Origin: Lethocerus indicus
Taxonomy: Eukaryota > Arthropoda > Insecta > Hemiptera > Belostomatidae
NCBI GenBank assembly: GCA_019843655.1
Contig: JACDQD010000004.1
Location: 11,904,001-11,968,000, forward strand
Reading direction: 5' to 3'
DNA: 64,000 nt
Made by a program: the position numbers and the translations under genes. Numbering within the stretch: position 1 is the first letter of the stretch; each line of letters begins with the position of its first letter. Positions 24,891 through 38,500 of this stretch are shown here, in pieces. Below the pieces are notes generated by a model. The model was not told where the DNA came from, did no database searches, and saw only the letters and a program-made list of their open reading frames with translations.

Positions 24891-27800
24891 GCGGAAGAAA
24901 TTGAGGGTCTGAAAGGTCTCCTCCGACCACCCCATCCACAATATCATATTGTCTATCCCTGACATTTTGCACAAAAAATATCGCTATAGTTAGCCTGAAT
25001 AAGTGATTACCGGTTAGGAGAAGGGGCGACCGGGGAGAAACCGGAGGACGACCTAAGCTTAAATTAACCGCAATGCAGTCTGTATTAAGGAGTGCACCGC
25101 ACCACAAGTACAACACTCCTTTCTCTCATCAACCGGGATACACGTCCACATCATTCACTAAACAGCATTGATTATTGTATTCTGTAATATGCGGGTCAGA
25201 AAATAAATCTCAGCCATTTATATTTAACCGGAAATTTCTGAAATATACAAAAATGAAAATGAAAAATAAATTCTGTCTACACATAATCAGCTATTTATCA
25301 ACGCATTTTAGTCTATCACTCGACCGCATAATGCACACAATGCTCCCTGTTGTGTCAAACTCAGTAAATTAATCCTCATGCATACTGCATGACGTTTGTC
25401 AAGTCCGAGTCCCGGTGTATAAGCAATCAAGAAATCATAACATCTTCTTGTATATTCGAAAAAAAATGGGAAAAATATCCGACGAAGATAGCGGTAGGTC
25501 ATCTGAATGTATTCATCTTTGAATGAGAGGGGAGAAAAAGGATTTGTTTGTTTGTCGGCTTAAATATTGTATAGCTCCTAAATAATTCAATTTCCTTATT
25601 CCGCTTTCCCTTTTTTGACGAGCGGTCCCTCCCCCCCAACCAGTATTTTTCTCGAGTCAAATTAAGACATTTCAGAGTCAGTATTATTCAACCTGGTAGG
25701 AAATTAGAGTTTTCCTCCTCTCGCAACCGGAAAACAAGTTTTCAAAATGAAATACCTAGTTTTATTTTCATAGAAAAGCGGACGGTTTACACTGCCGAGC
25801 TCACTCCGAAACTGTCGGATGCGGGAAAGCTCCATACCAAGTTTTTCTTATTTCAAGGGACGCCATTTATTATAACAACATTGTGTCCTAGTAAGCGGTG
25901 GTTCAACAAAATTGTTGCCATCGGAAATACATTAATTAAATTTAAAAAATGTTTAACGAAGCCGATTAACGATTTTAAATTTTGCTCTTTGCACGTTTTA
26001 ACCATAGAAGCAGAGATTTTTCTTCTTATACTGTTTGTAAATATTCTATCTTGTACTTTGTATATAGTGTATTGTATAATGATTTGTACAAATTATAGTA
26101 CTTTCAATATCAAAGTGAAACAAACCTACTACCAATCGTTGAGACTACGACCTACTACCTCATCTATCGTTGAGTTCGATAGATTAATTGAGGACGGAAA
26201 TATTTTCCTCTTGAAATTCGTGCTAATATACAGATACATTAAAGGGGCGCGGAAGAAGGCCCGCGGTAGGGTTTATTCCTAATAACTGGGCCGAGATTGG
26301 CTCGTCAAAATTTCACGAGCGGCGCCAAACAATGCGTCCGCCCCCCAACTCCCCCGCATCGCGCAAGCCTCATACTTTTATATGATGAACCCCAACGTTG
26401 GCCCGATAATGAAACTTTCAGGCTTCATAGCGGCCGAAATCCCGCGGCAAACTGTGAGACGCTTTAATTTTGAGAAAGAAAAAACTGAAGGTTAAATCTC
26501 ATTAATAAAAGGGATGCTGCGTCACCTGACCTCGGAACGCGCTCCCTTTATAGTATGAGCGCCCACCGTTCTCAAATAACGTTCAAATATTCGCAGAACC
26601 GCTCATATAACGCAACACTTTTTGAAATGAACATTGTAGAGGATGCAATTTTACGTTGAGTGAGATCAAAGGCCGGCCCGATTGAGTGGAAAATAAGCTC
26701 GCTAAATGGTGTTGAATTTTAAGTATTTTCCTGGATATTTGTTTACCCTAATGTCAGCACTTGTAATCTGAACCAAAGTGAAACTCATTGAACTGGAAAT
26801 TGATATATATGAATATTGGTTTTCCATCTTCCCGGTTATTATCATGATCAAAGCATTGTTACTCAAGATACTTATTACGTTACGTACTTGAGTATTAAGA
26901 TTCAGTTCCAAGTATTATCATATCAAGATATTATAGATTCGAGCTATCATTAGTTTTTAGTCTGAATTTTAATTATGAAAGCTGTATCGGAGAGACTAAA
27001 CGCCAGTGAATCTTTTCTAAACAGTTCACGTACGTGAAAATGAGTTCGGAAAAGTTACTTTTAAATTTAGTCCGTGCGCTGCACTCTTTTGTTGTTCTAC
27101 CTTTATAAATACTCCGGGACCGAGCGCATAACGGGCCGCAGCGGCCTAATTGCGCCGTATAAGACGGCCAAATAAAAAACAAAAGAATCCAGCTCACGAT
27201 GAGGGGGGGGGGAAGCGCGATAAATTCGAAATATTAAAAAACTTTCTCAAAACCATAATTGGATTTAAGCGGAAGTCGGGAGCGGTCCAACCGCAGGCCC
27301 GTTCGTATACGCGACAGTCCGAGTGCCTTCCACTTCGGTTCCGTCGTAAGTTCTAAAAGGATGATCCCGGCGCTGAATTCTAAATTCACTGCCACCAATG
27401 TAAATTGATAATAACAGCTCCCGCCTTTTACAATCTGCTGTAATTATTTGTATTTATTTCGGCGTATTGTATTTATTCCTTAATTATGTACACGTTACGA
27501 AATACCCCCACGAATGTTAAACTATTTAGTATTTTTGTTCTAATCAAGGTAAGAAAAAGTGAGGGTACATCGGAATTTCAGAATTAAATTTAATTACTAA
27601 ACTCGTTTTATTACGAGTGGAAAAAACGTGTAGAGAGGGTTCTAATTTCACCCGACTTTATTATGATGGGGAAACTAAAAAAAAAAACTGAGGAATACAT
27701 GTGCAATAGAAGCCGGGCCGGAAGGTTGGGGTGCACAGGTGCGCATTACAATTGAAGATCTGAAAGAGGCGAGGGGGGGCACAAATGAAGTCAATTTCCT

Positions 27801-28920
27801 TTCCGTAAGCTGCTTCAAATTGGGGCCAGACGGCGGGTGCCCACCCCCAACAAATAATTCACCCGCGGTCTTAAAAAAGGGGCACACACACACACACAGA
27901 AACACAGGCACAAAGAGCGGAGGATGTTACCTCTTTTGGTGCAACAATAAAAGTCGACGGCCGCTAAAACACGGGGGGCGCGTCCTCCACGCTTCCCCCC
28001 CCCTTCATCCCGACCCCCAACAACCCCTCCCCTCAAAGTTTTATTGGTGCGACACCACGGCGGTAAAAAGCTTCGGCGGGAGCGGAGCCGTAAAACCAGC
28101 ATAAGTGACCGGGGGTGTGGTGAGTGAGGGGGCGGCAGGGTCGCCATCAACCAGACAACCTAATTAGCCCTGTTCCCTGGACGTCTCTGAATAAATTATC
28201 TACTGCCATAAATCCGAATTGGCATTTGAACACCGGCCAATATACGGGGACCATCACCGCTGAACGATTATTCGAAGAAGTTTGGAATATAAGGGGACCC
28301 ATCCACCACGACCATATTTTCAAACCAAAATGGTACCCTCAACTGGTGAGGATTTCTGTTACCGTAAGGAGGCGTCGTGTTCTACTACTAATAATTTTTA
28401 ATTCGAATGAAGTGTTGCATTATTTTGAATGTAAAACATGTATTGAGAAAGGAAAAAATATTGAAAAAAGGAAAATTTATAGCTTCGGCAGAAATATTTG
28501 CGTTTAACAATTACGCTGCCTTCTTACTGTTAGGAAAAAATCTTTTTATGTACCTAGAAATTTATATTCTATATGCTACAGACATGTGGTCTTTAGTAGT
28601 TAGAATACTAGTGGAAAGATGCGGAATAATTACCCAGTTGGCTGAATAAATTGTTCGCTATTTTTCGTTAATTTTCTTCGCATCCAATTATTGTGTCGGT
28701 CAGTTTGGACACGTGTGCATGTGTGTCGAGAAAGTTCATCAATGTACGGGTGAAAGGTAGCCTTTTCACCAAATATGACAAGAGTAAAGTAGAGATGGTT
28801 TGATAATTGTTTTATACAACGGGTTAAGCACTGTTACCGTTCGCGAGTCCTAAATTCTATTGTCATAAATATTGACGGGTTCCCGTACTATGAATCGTTT
28901 TAGTTTTGCATTGCGCCGCG
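24891..28920. other. gene-free stretch with GC/CpG-rich patches
   Basis: The 26290-26460 patch contains GCTCGT (26300-26305) pairing with ACGAGC (26315-26320). A G10 run lies at about 27203-27212. The block 27760-28130 is strongly G- and C-skewed with a (CA)n run at about 27883-27898; its long opposing open frames are composition artefacts. A 133-residue frame at 25881-26282 has no recognisable domain. No supported gene. Confidence 0.45.
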
Positions 28921-28932
28921 GCAGACGTCTGC
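28921..28932. other. 12-base perfect palindrome GCAGACGTCTGC
   Basis: A dyad centred on ACGT, CRE/bZIP-like at its core (GACGTC), inside a CpG-rich patch. It may be a bZIP-type site, but one palindrome of this length can arise by chance in a window this size. Confidence 0.35.
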
Positions 28933-29083
28933 GGCCGTTAGCATTTTCTAGGAATGGACTAAATTTCAACAGCGTTTTGAATGATCAATAAACCCGCATC
29001 ACGAAAATTCGCGCCTGAGAGAATACCTCTGATTGGCGTCCGTTAGCGGGAAATATTCGAGCAATAATGAATGCCAATTAACA

Positions 29084-29130
29084 ATTGCACTGTGGTCGCC
29101 CAGAGGCACGCTCTGGTTGCACCGTGCAAT
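29084..29130. other. 47-nt bulged hairpin (18 bp)
   Basis: ATTGCAC (29084-29090) pairs with GTGCAAT (29124-29130). Inside, GGT (29094-29096) pairs with ACC (29121-29123), GC (29098-29099) with GC (29119-29120), and CCAGAG (29100-29105) with CTCTGG (29111-29116), with apical loop GCACG. The only unpaired bases on the stem are TGT and C on the left side and TT on the right. It lies in a CpG-rich patch that also holds GCAGACGTCTGC (28921) and the dyad TACCCCGGGGGTA (29228-29240). The stem is shorter than a typical microRNA precursor. Structured RNA or cruciform is possible. Confidence 0.45.
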
Positions 29131-32100
29131 GAATGAATGCAGCGGTGAATAAATTTCATTTCCGCCTGCAGCGTCGCCGACGGACGGTTTATAAATGTCG
29201 CCTAATCGGGTCACGAATAACGCAATTTACCCCGGGGGTACATAAAGCTTTTTTGAATACGAAAGTTTCCACTGGCGCCTTAATGCGGGAGATATGTATA
29301 TGAAAGAGCCAACGGAGTACCTCGATCCTAATCTTCTTTAGTTATACATCGTCCACATGCAATAAGAAAACGTGTAACATTTTATATACTCGACAATAAC
29401 CGAAAACGCAAAATACGAATTAAAAACAATTACGTGCGGTGGGACACCAGACCAGGTTATGGTCGATTTCCTCCCAACAATTTTTCCCATAAAAAAAATC
29501 GGTCCCTATCTACTTTTCAAGACAACTAGTCATAGTCCATGGTTAGTAGCACTTGAAAAACCAATTCTTTGATAGGATGAGTACGGTATTGGAATTTTTA
29601 ATTTATAAATATATAAATAATTTTGTACATTTCATTAAGCTCGCACTAAAAAAAACAATTCTTCGATTAGAAAGAGATATGTATTTCTAACTGCTTAGAA
29701 TTTTTTATTTCATAGTTTACTCTTTTTGTTTGACGACTCCTTATTATTCCTTATTATTTATTACCTAGTCAAATAAGTGATGAATGAATTTACTTTCAGG
29801 TATAAATAAGGTGAAATTTTTACTTGATCAAATTTGCTCAAATTTAAATGGAGTGTAAATTTAGAACGAGAAAATTATATCCTGTCAACAATGTCACACT
29901 ATAAAAAATTGCTGGAACAACTTCGTTAAAATAATAATAACATTTACTATAGTTTCTTTAATCATAAGTGTATGTTTTTCAAAGATATCAATCGACAGTA
30001 AACAAACCGTTTATTTTTTGGGAACGACCGATTTAACTTCGGACATGTGCCAAACCCCGAAGGAAAATTAATCATACCTAAACCGGAGGGAACCCCACGT
30101 GACTAAGTGTACATGCCTCACCGAAGAATCTTCTGGAATTTAAACCGGGCTCTGACATTAATCATTGCCCGAGGAGGGCTCCGCGACAGGAATAAGATTC
30201 TCACGTTCCGTCATTCCAGAAGCGGACATATTAAATATGAATCACCCGCTCCCAACCCATCACATGCACATCCACGTTTTTGAAATTAGTTTCTCTGTAA
30301 TTGAAACATTTATGTCGTAGAGTTCCTGTCAGTTTAACTGGGAGTCGGGACACGGACATTTTATTTTTAATTTTAGTTCATCCTCTGTTCTCGGTCGCGC
30401 GCGTGAAAATTTCGCTCTCGATACTACCCGGGTGACTGCTTCTTCAACTTTTACTTCCGAACTAAATTATTCCTCTTCATCGTGGTTTCATAGGGGGCAC
30501 GTACAGTACGAAAGAATAAAATTGGGGCAATCATTGCGAAAGTAGGGTATTTTAATATATTAAATGGGAGTTGGTAGAGTAGGAGCAGGGGAGTGGTTAT
30601 TAATGAAAGTTAGAACAAGGCCTCTTGGCTCAGACCTAGTTAGGAGAAAGTCCCCCCTCCGAATTAACTTGTTCCCGGTACCGGAATAGTCAAATGGATT
30701 CACTCAGTGGTTTATCAACCCCCGGAAAGAGCCATTATAAATAGAGATCCCCCTATTTGAGAACATTATAAATAGGTCCAAATATTTGCTTCCGGCTTCC
30801 AATATGTGGAGGTATTCTTTAGCTCTGTACATAGCAATAATAATTATTAGTAGCTGTGACTGTGACTGTGATACACAGGACTGGCAGGCTCTCCACGTAT
30901 TTAGAGAATTTAAGAATATACATTTTGGAATCTTATTTATGGAAACCTGCACTCAAATTAATAATATGAATATTTATGTGTAACATATATATTCTAATTC
31001 CATTAAATAGTAATAGATTAGTATAGTCTGAGGCGCATGCAGACCATCTGGTAGTTGGATCTGAAAACAAAATAGCTAACGTGCCTTGTTCACTTATATC
31101 TTTTGGGCAGGAGAAGTTCGTGCGTTCGATAGCGATGGATCGTGTAAAGCTGTGGACTGAAAAAAATCCTACAAAAACACAGTAGCTTGGCCTTTACCTG
31201 AAACGGGTTTTATCACGAGCTCCAGTTATATAATTATGTCAACTTTGTTTTTAGAATCAGCACTGTACGGGTTTAACCGGACACTTTAATCTTATAATTC
31301 ATCTCACCCTATTGTACCTTTCTTTCTGGCACAGACGGCGATGGGAATAACTGGACAAAAATTGCGGAATGGCACCCAACATGTGAACGCAAATACAAAA
31401 AACGTTCGTTCGAATAATTGTTCTTATTCAAAGTCCAACCTTTAGGAACGGCTTCAAGGCCTGAAAAGTCTGAATACCGGCAAGTAAAACTAACTAAAGA
31501 TCTCATTGCTACATAAGTGCGTCAACTGACGTAATTATCAGAATGTATAAGCATGTGAAACATTTCTTCATATCTAAGCTTGACGATAGCGGTAATGACG
31601 CGCGCCCATCTGTAGTGAAATATTTGGGCAGAACAAAAATTGAGGGTACACGGCTACTCCTCTAACTATCGATCGCAGCCGACCGGAGCTTCTAGCAATA
31701 ATTTTAAAAAATTTGAATTTTTCAATATAAATGATGCGGGAAGAATTACTGTGATAAAAATGAAATGTGAAAAGATGAAAGTCAGGAATGCACAATGGGG
31801 CGGTCGAAAGAGTGCGAGATGTGTGGGTAAAATTATAATCTACCGGCCATTTCTTTTTTTAAATTCGAACAATTGTCAAATGCATACTCCAGTTTGTTTG
31901 AAATTGGTTCACGGGACATTAAAACGATGCGACCGATTGGGCGGAGTTTTGGCGGCCAAGTTTTCCAATATAGCGGTGGCCGGCCAGTGAGAGCGCGCCC
32001 ATTTCAACTTTTCCTTTGGTGAAAAACACCGGCGGGCCGAATAATCCGATCCGGACGGAACGCGCCATACTCTCTTTTAATACTCCAAATACTCGCCAAC

Positions 32101-33570
32101 AGGGTGATCGTGAATGCAACTAAATTATTTTGTTTCTGGTAAATGTTTTGTCGCCACAACCATACAATACAATCAACGACATTGATCTTAGAGCATAATG
32201 GATGCGAGTGGTTTCACATTTTGACATTAAAAATGTTGAATTGGTAGGTTATATTGGAATAATATTGTATTATGTACTTTCAACTATTTTTCTAAACAAA
32301 AGTTCGTTCGTTTTATTTTTTACGAGGACTAATGTTGTAACGCTCAAATTTCAGAAATTGAATTCCCCTTGTCTATTTTCGATCCGAAAAAGGTGTCTAA
32401 CATTCTACGGTGGCAGCTCCAACTATTATGGCTGACCAATCAGAAATTCGTTAACATAAATGTCCAGATCCGTATGTATTACAATAATTTGCATGCTCCG
32501 TCATTTTACGTTGGGCCCGTTTCGTGAGCGTTGGAGTCGGGCTCCGGAGCAAAGCGGGTTATGAAAAATACATTGAAATATTTACGAGTGCTCATAAATA
32601 AATAGTGTGCGGGTTTAAGGCTGCCCACCTCTCCTCTGAGTCTGGACCCGGCGTTTTTACTGGCCGCCGATACTGGGACATATATTCGAGTAGAATCCTC
32701 AATTCGGGAATTTTTACCTGAATAACGTCCAGTTATTTAATACATTTCCAATTCCATATAAATTGTTAACAATTTATTTTGATTTTATTTAGTCGGATGA
32801 AAACTAATATTATAATAACAATTCCTTGTACATTATTAGGAAACATATAAAGAAAAACAAAAATTATGCTTTGTTAAGCATTTGTAAGTCAGGCTTATAA
32901 AAAATATAAATTGAGTTGATTCAGTGAACCCGCTGTGCGGCTTAACCCGCAAGACGGTTCTGTTATGCAGGTCTAGTAGAGTGTAAGCGCCGTAAAGAAC
33001 ACTAACAACAAACTTTTCGAAACTTGTTCAAAATGTTATTACTTATGGATTTGAGTTCTAGCTGGTAATCATCCTTGAGTTACAGTGTTTCCATGTTCGT
33101 TTAAAAATTATAAGACCGCATCAAAACGACGATTTTGTACGGGCATGCAAGATCTCTAGGGCGCGTTCTGTGTTCATTACACACTAGACGAAGGAAAACT
33201 GATAAGGTCTATTCGTAAAATTTAACATTTTTTACATTATTTTATTTTATTACTAATTAATTTGTTGTATGTAGAAAAATTTAGTGTGAAAGGATTTAGT
33301 AATTAAGGAAAACCGTATTCTCATTCTTCAAATTTAGTCGATCCACTAATTGGTAAGGTGGCAAAGATTTATCTTTTCGACACATATCTGTTAAGATATT
33401 GTCATGTAATCTGACGCTGTTTAACTATAGAACAACAATCCCGATATCAACAGTCAAAACTACTGAAATTTAAAGTGAAGCAGTTGTGTAAATTAATACA
33501 TGGTTTCAGATAACACAACGTATACATAATAGTTATATATCGCTACCATTCCTATGTATCAATCTCTCTC

Positions 33571-33573
<3 letters not shown>
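29131..33573. other. gene-free stretch
   Basis: Mostly AT-rich. A CpG patch at about 32480-32660 holds ATTTGCAT (32487-32494, the complement of a POU octamer) and the 10-base palindrome GCTCCGGAGC (32541-32550). CCCG-TTT and AAAG-CGGG sequences flank the palindrome. No supported gene. Confidence 0.5.

Positions 33574-33665
<92 letters not shown>
33574..33665. repeat. compound (TC)n-(TA)n microsatellite
   Basis: About 49 bases of TC/CT dinucleotide (33574-33622) pass directly into about 43 bases of AT dinucleotide (33623-33665). Frames reading Ser-Leu then Ile-Tyr on one strand, and Arg-Glu on the other, are artefacts of it. Confidence 0.99.
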
Positions 33666-33669
<4 letters not shown>

Positions 33670-34977
33670 TATTAGTTATTTTTACACACCATTTGGTAAT
33701 GTAACTATCGTTATATTCCACACGAACTCTGGGCATCCACATAACCAAACATAACATGCTTAGGCAAGTCTTAGCGAGCTGTATACTCGAATACTCCCTA
33801 CTTTGTTCCAATTTCGCAACGGAAAAAGTCCGTGAATAGAATAATTTATAGATTGGGGCCAGTCACGTGATCTGACTCAATTGTTTATTTAAAAGACAGT
33901 TCCAGCCAGTATAAGGGACGCTCTGCAACGGACGACAAGGCCCTCTCGCCAATCAAACTGTGTTGAAAAACTTCTGGCTACACCGGGTTAACCCATTTAG
34001 GGTAAATGTAGCAACACTTTCAATATAACGAGAACGTCTTATTTTTTGTCCACTCTCGATTGTTTAGGGTTCTGTATTGCTAATGAGATGTAAGCCACGC
34101 GTTCGACATGTATCACTATCCACTCCAAGGTTTCCACCGGACTACCGTAAATTGTACATATATATATAAAAATAATATTACAATAATTAATATTAAAATG
34201 TTATAGAATTAGGTAAGAAAAGTACTCGCATTCTTCGCCAACCGTGTACAAAATAACCCTCTTTTTCCTACTTTATTATTTAAGCCTGATTGAAATTCAA
34301 ACCTACGAAGTCTTCGTATTAATATGAACGTTGGAATTATTTTGAAAAATAACAACTGGAAATTATCCGAGAGAATAAGCCGGGTCAACACGATAAAATA
34401 TTATGTTTGAAGTAAAAAAAAAATGTGGTGCAGGACGGACATTTCTGACTATCCCCCGGAAAAAAATCTTATTTCGGAAGCAGAGGATCGTGTTTTTTGG
34501 GTGTGCTCTAACAATAAACTGGGGTTTTTATTCTGGGTTTCAAGAACCGAATTTAAAGCCCAGGTGCTCCACCATTAAATGTAGTAGTGCGCAGTAGGCA
34601 TTGCCCGTGCGCCAAAATTGCTTCCAGGAGAGATTCAGAGATAATTAAAGTTAAATTAACTTTTTATTGTTTAGAAGGAATCGTATGTGGTCATACCTAT
34701 TTTGTTTTTCCGGCATTACAAAATTACAACTAACATTGCAATTAATTATATACAATTGTATTATTACTCTTTGGAACACATTATAGCAAAGAAATGTACA
34801 ACTTTAGGGACAGTTTTCATAGTTGAATAAGGAGACAAAAGAGTTCTTCTTATATATACAAATTAACAACCAAGACCATAGTAACAGTCTAGAGTCTGCA
34901 TGTTCGGGTCCTCATCATTTTTTAAATAAATAGAATAAAGGAAGCCCGACATTAGGAATACCAGAAATATATTCGAC
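33666..34977. other. gene-free stretch
   Basis: No supported gene or repeat. A short alternating TA run lies around 34158-34167. Confidence 0.5.
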
Positions 34978-35081
34978 TGCCGGTATAATTGTACACCAAA
35001 CTGAACACGGAATCAGCGTCCGCCATTCCCGTCACGGCGCATAAATTGAATTTTGGCGTATAAATCCAAATTATACCGGCA
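34978..35081. other. 104-nt structure closed by a 13-bp perfect stem
   Basis: TGCCGGTATAATT (34978-34990) is exactly complementary to AATTATACCGGCA (35069-35081). After a 7-base bulge (35062-35068) the stem continues: G-U, then TAC (34992-34994) with GTA (35058-35060), an A/C mismatch, and CCAAA (34996-35000) with TTTGG (35052-35056). Inside the loop ACGGAAT (35007-35013) pairs with ATTCCCGT (35025-35032) with one bulged C. The flanking bases do not extend the stem, so this does not look like a long terminal-inverted-repeat transposon, although a decayed MITE cannot be excluded. No protein is encoded. The size matches the structure at 24789-24890 but the sequences are unrelated. Confidence 0.55.
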
Positions 35082-35194
35082 CAAATTGAACATTTTCCGA
35101 GTTGGCCGTCATTGAAATCTGAGTCGCCGGCTGGCCTGCAGCGCACACGAGCGGCACGTTTTGTACAGTTGTACAGGGCGGCGGGGAATTACCA

Positions 35195-35195
35195 G

Positions 35196-35243
<48 letters not shown>

Positions 35244-35270
35244 GGGAGCGAGGGGGAGCGAGGGAGCGAG
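35195..35270. repeat. (AG)n microsatellite in a purine-rich tract
   Basis: About 36 bases of AG dinucleotide (35199-35234) continue into degenerate GGAGA and GGGAGCGAG repeats up to 35270. The whole block is almost pure purine on the plus strand, which can form H-DNA (triplex). Confidence 0.95.
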
Positions 35271-35459
35271 ACTGAGTGACGTCAGTTTGTCAAATATTTA
35301 TGGGCTTAGTCCCCACCTGACAAGTTAGCACTGCACTACACATACCCGAACACCCAATCAGCTTACTCGTCCCAATACTCTACACGCGCGGCACACAAAC
35401 GGGGGAGATTGAATTTCTAAAGTCTCTACGGGGACAACTAAATTACACTCTTTTTTTGG

Positions 35460-35462
<3 letters not shown>

Positions 35463-35503
<41 letters not shown>
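35463..35503. repeat. (TA)n microsatellite
   Basis: About 41 bases of TA dinucleotide, roughly 190 bp after the purine-rich tract. Confidence 0.98.
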
Positions 35504-35506
<3 letters not shown>

Positions 35507-38500
35507 GAATATATATATCAGTTAGACTAGATTTGATGTATTTAACTTATTAGATATAAAATGGTTGTGTTTCATTTTAGGACACTATGAACAATTATAT
35601 AGAATTTCATCTGGAATAAACCTTCGAACCCTTCATCGTTTGGATAGATACATATTTGAATAATGGGTACATTTATAGACTTATTAACTTATACTCTCAC
35701 GTTTGAAATTAATGTAATTTTAAACAAATTTTAAGTATCTCGACCTTGCGAATAATTGTGAATTCTTTGGCCCGATAAGAGATACAAGAATAGGGGAGCA
35801 ATAAGCCGGTGTATCTGGAGTGTACGTGTGCAGAAATAAAGCGTATTTGGGCCGAAAAAAAGTTGCAGCTTCGCGTGGAGGGTGATTTATGACCGGCTGA
35901 GTGGGGCAGAGGGCGGATGCCAGCCAAGAGGCCGACACCGAACCTTCCGGTGATTAATCGAGAATGAGACCGTATGATGTTCCATAGTCTCTTCCCCTTA
36001 AGTAACGAGCTTTGCCGACAGCCCTACGTTGTCCGCGGGCCATTAAACCAATAGAGAAAAACAAATAAGGCTGGACGATTTGGATCGAGTGGTTATTTCA
36101 CAAAATATTTGGATATTGAACGGCGATGTTTGAATCAATCTGAATTTTCCGTCCTGAATTAAATCGGGAACAGGGAACTAAACTACATATCTGAAAGGTA
36201 TTTATTTTAATAATTAAATTTTCTGTTAGTTATTTTGCTTTAAATAACTGGGACAATATGCCAAAGTAGTGTATATGCTTAGACTATCTACATGACGCTA
36301 AATTTCCCGCCCCATGTGTTAGCTAGGAATATTTAGCGGGTTATGTGATTGGGTCTAGGAATCAGATTTCTAGCCACCGCGCTATGAAAGCATTCCGCTG
36401 GGGGGAATATATTTCAGGCGGATGACAAGCGGTGATTTAGCGCGTGCGAATAAGCGTTTAAATCGGCAGAACAATTGAGAGGCGGCCAGCGGCTATTATC
36501 AATCGCTCGAATTTCGACCGCTGTACTTGTTGTTTCATTAAGCGATTCAGGTACAGCGATTCGTGCCTTTGTGAACACGAACCAGCTTTAAAATAACAAT
36601 ATTCGGCAATGCGAAGTGTGACAATGACGTGACCGAATTAAAGTTATAAGGCATTCTGAATGGATCAAATTATTTTAACATATTCAGTTCAATATCACCC
36701 AAGTTATTACAAGTAATTCACTCATTAATTGTGTACACAAACATGTTTTATAATGTACACCTACGTGCATATAATTATTATTATTTGGTAATATCTGTAA
36801 TTGGACGTCAGGTAATGATAATGCAGCGAAAAAATTAATAAGAGAATCAATTTTTTTTGGACAGGGTAAACGAGTAATTAAATAGAGAATTTTTTCCTAT
36901 ATCCAATTAATTTTCTCCGTGTAATTTTTAATTACAGAGAGTCGCACTACAGAAGTGTTTGGAAGATATACGCTGATTATTAGAATTCATAGTATGATGA
37001 TTATTAGAATTAAAGTTGATTATAATTATTCTGACTGTAAATATTTCACCGATTCAGTGGTGCGCTTTTGAAAATATAGATATAGTTAACGTCTCTAGGT
37101 ACTTGAGAGGTAGAAATATCGTTTAAACAGTGATGTAGTTACGCAAGGCGACTGTCGATGAAGCATCTAGACATAGCGCCGACAGGATGTTTAAGCTCCT
37201 CACTATATTAAGTTGCAGGTTATCAGGCGGACGGAACTACCTTGGCACCGGAACTACTTTACTGTTATATACTGGACTAGGGCCCGACTTGCTGACTCTT
37301 AGTCGACCGCGCTAAATTAATTTGGCAAAGGACTTAAATAACGGCGTTCATCGGCAGAAAAGTATCGGAGGGCGAGGAGGGCCAGTGGGTTTGAAATCTG
37401 ATTGTTGAAACAATCCATCTGACGTCCTCAACAGCATACCCCTTCACACCCACACTCATCCCCCTCTCACATAGACACACACAGACAGGCACACACAGTC
37501 GACTTGGTGCATAAGGCGTCGCAAACTTCCAACAGGCCCCCGAGATAAACCAGTATGCCCCCGTCCCTTCGGAACGAAATTATCCCAACAGAGTTGTCCG
37601 GGAGTTTACGATTACAAATTGTTCCGAAAACAGATAAAGTTTGATCGGTCCGACCGTCGAATTTAATACAAACCCGAACTCCATTCCTGCATCGTATACC
37701 AGAGCTAATAATGCATATATTTCAGTTTCAGATCGCCATTTCTACACGAGGATCAGATTACAGTTAAATGGCCTCTGAACTATTTAATGAAATTTATTTA
37801 TATTCTCTCTTTTAAATGTTGTCCAATTATTCTAGTCACTTAACTATTATTATCAAATATAATGGCAGTATTACTAAACTCTGGTTATCAATACTACCAC
37901 TGACGAGGTTGACTTATCGGATATCGTATAGGAGAGTAGCTTGCTTAAACAAGCTGGAGAAGTAATACCCTTACAGGATTTCTATATATACCGTAAGAAT
38001 ATATCAAAATCATATTTGTATATTTTATTATTATATATTTTATTATATAGACTTACTCGTTTTGGTTTATGTAATTCATTACAATTTCTTAAAGTAAATT
38101 AGTAAGGTCAGTTTAGAATATCCCACTGGACGGGGGCAATTTATTATACGTTGCATATTCATATGCATTGCATTACGGGACCACTCCAGCTCGTTTCTGA
38201 AACTTGAAACGTTCCCTTGAATCTCGGGAACAAAAGTTAAGCTGCATAATTCTGTTTGCCAAAGGGTGCGCAGTAATAGGGCACGCCTATACATAACTTG
38301 GTATTATCACATAAGAATCATTAGTTAATTAAAAATCCCGAGTATCCCGCTTGTGTTTGAGGAGGATTGAGGAATGACACCGAGGCCGTTAATAGGACAG
38401 GAAGCTATTGAGGAGGTTAATGTAGAGGAAGGAGTATGCCGAGTAGATCGTATTTCCAATGGTGTATTGCTCGAAAATGGTCAAAAAACTGCTGAAAATT

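Noticed and set aside
27739..28150. opposing 121- and 111-codon ORFs
   Set aside because: They lie in a G/C-skewed block with a (CA)n run; both are low-complexity shadows.
29084..29105. miR-92-like microRNA (seed ATTGCAC)
   Set aside because: Only the 7-base seed matches. miR-92 lies on the 3' arm with a longer stem; here it is on the 5' arm of an 18-bp stem and the rest differs.
33533..33811. ORFs across the compound microsatellite
   Set aside because: Arg-Glu and Ser-Leu/Ile-Tyr alternation is a direct reading of (TC)n(TA)n.
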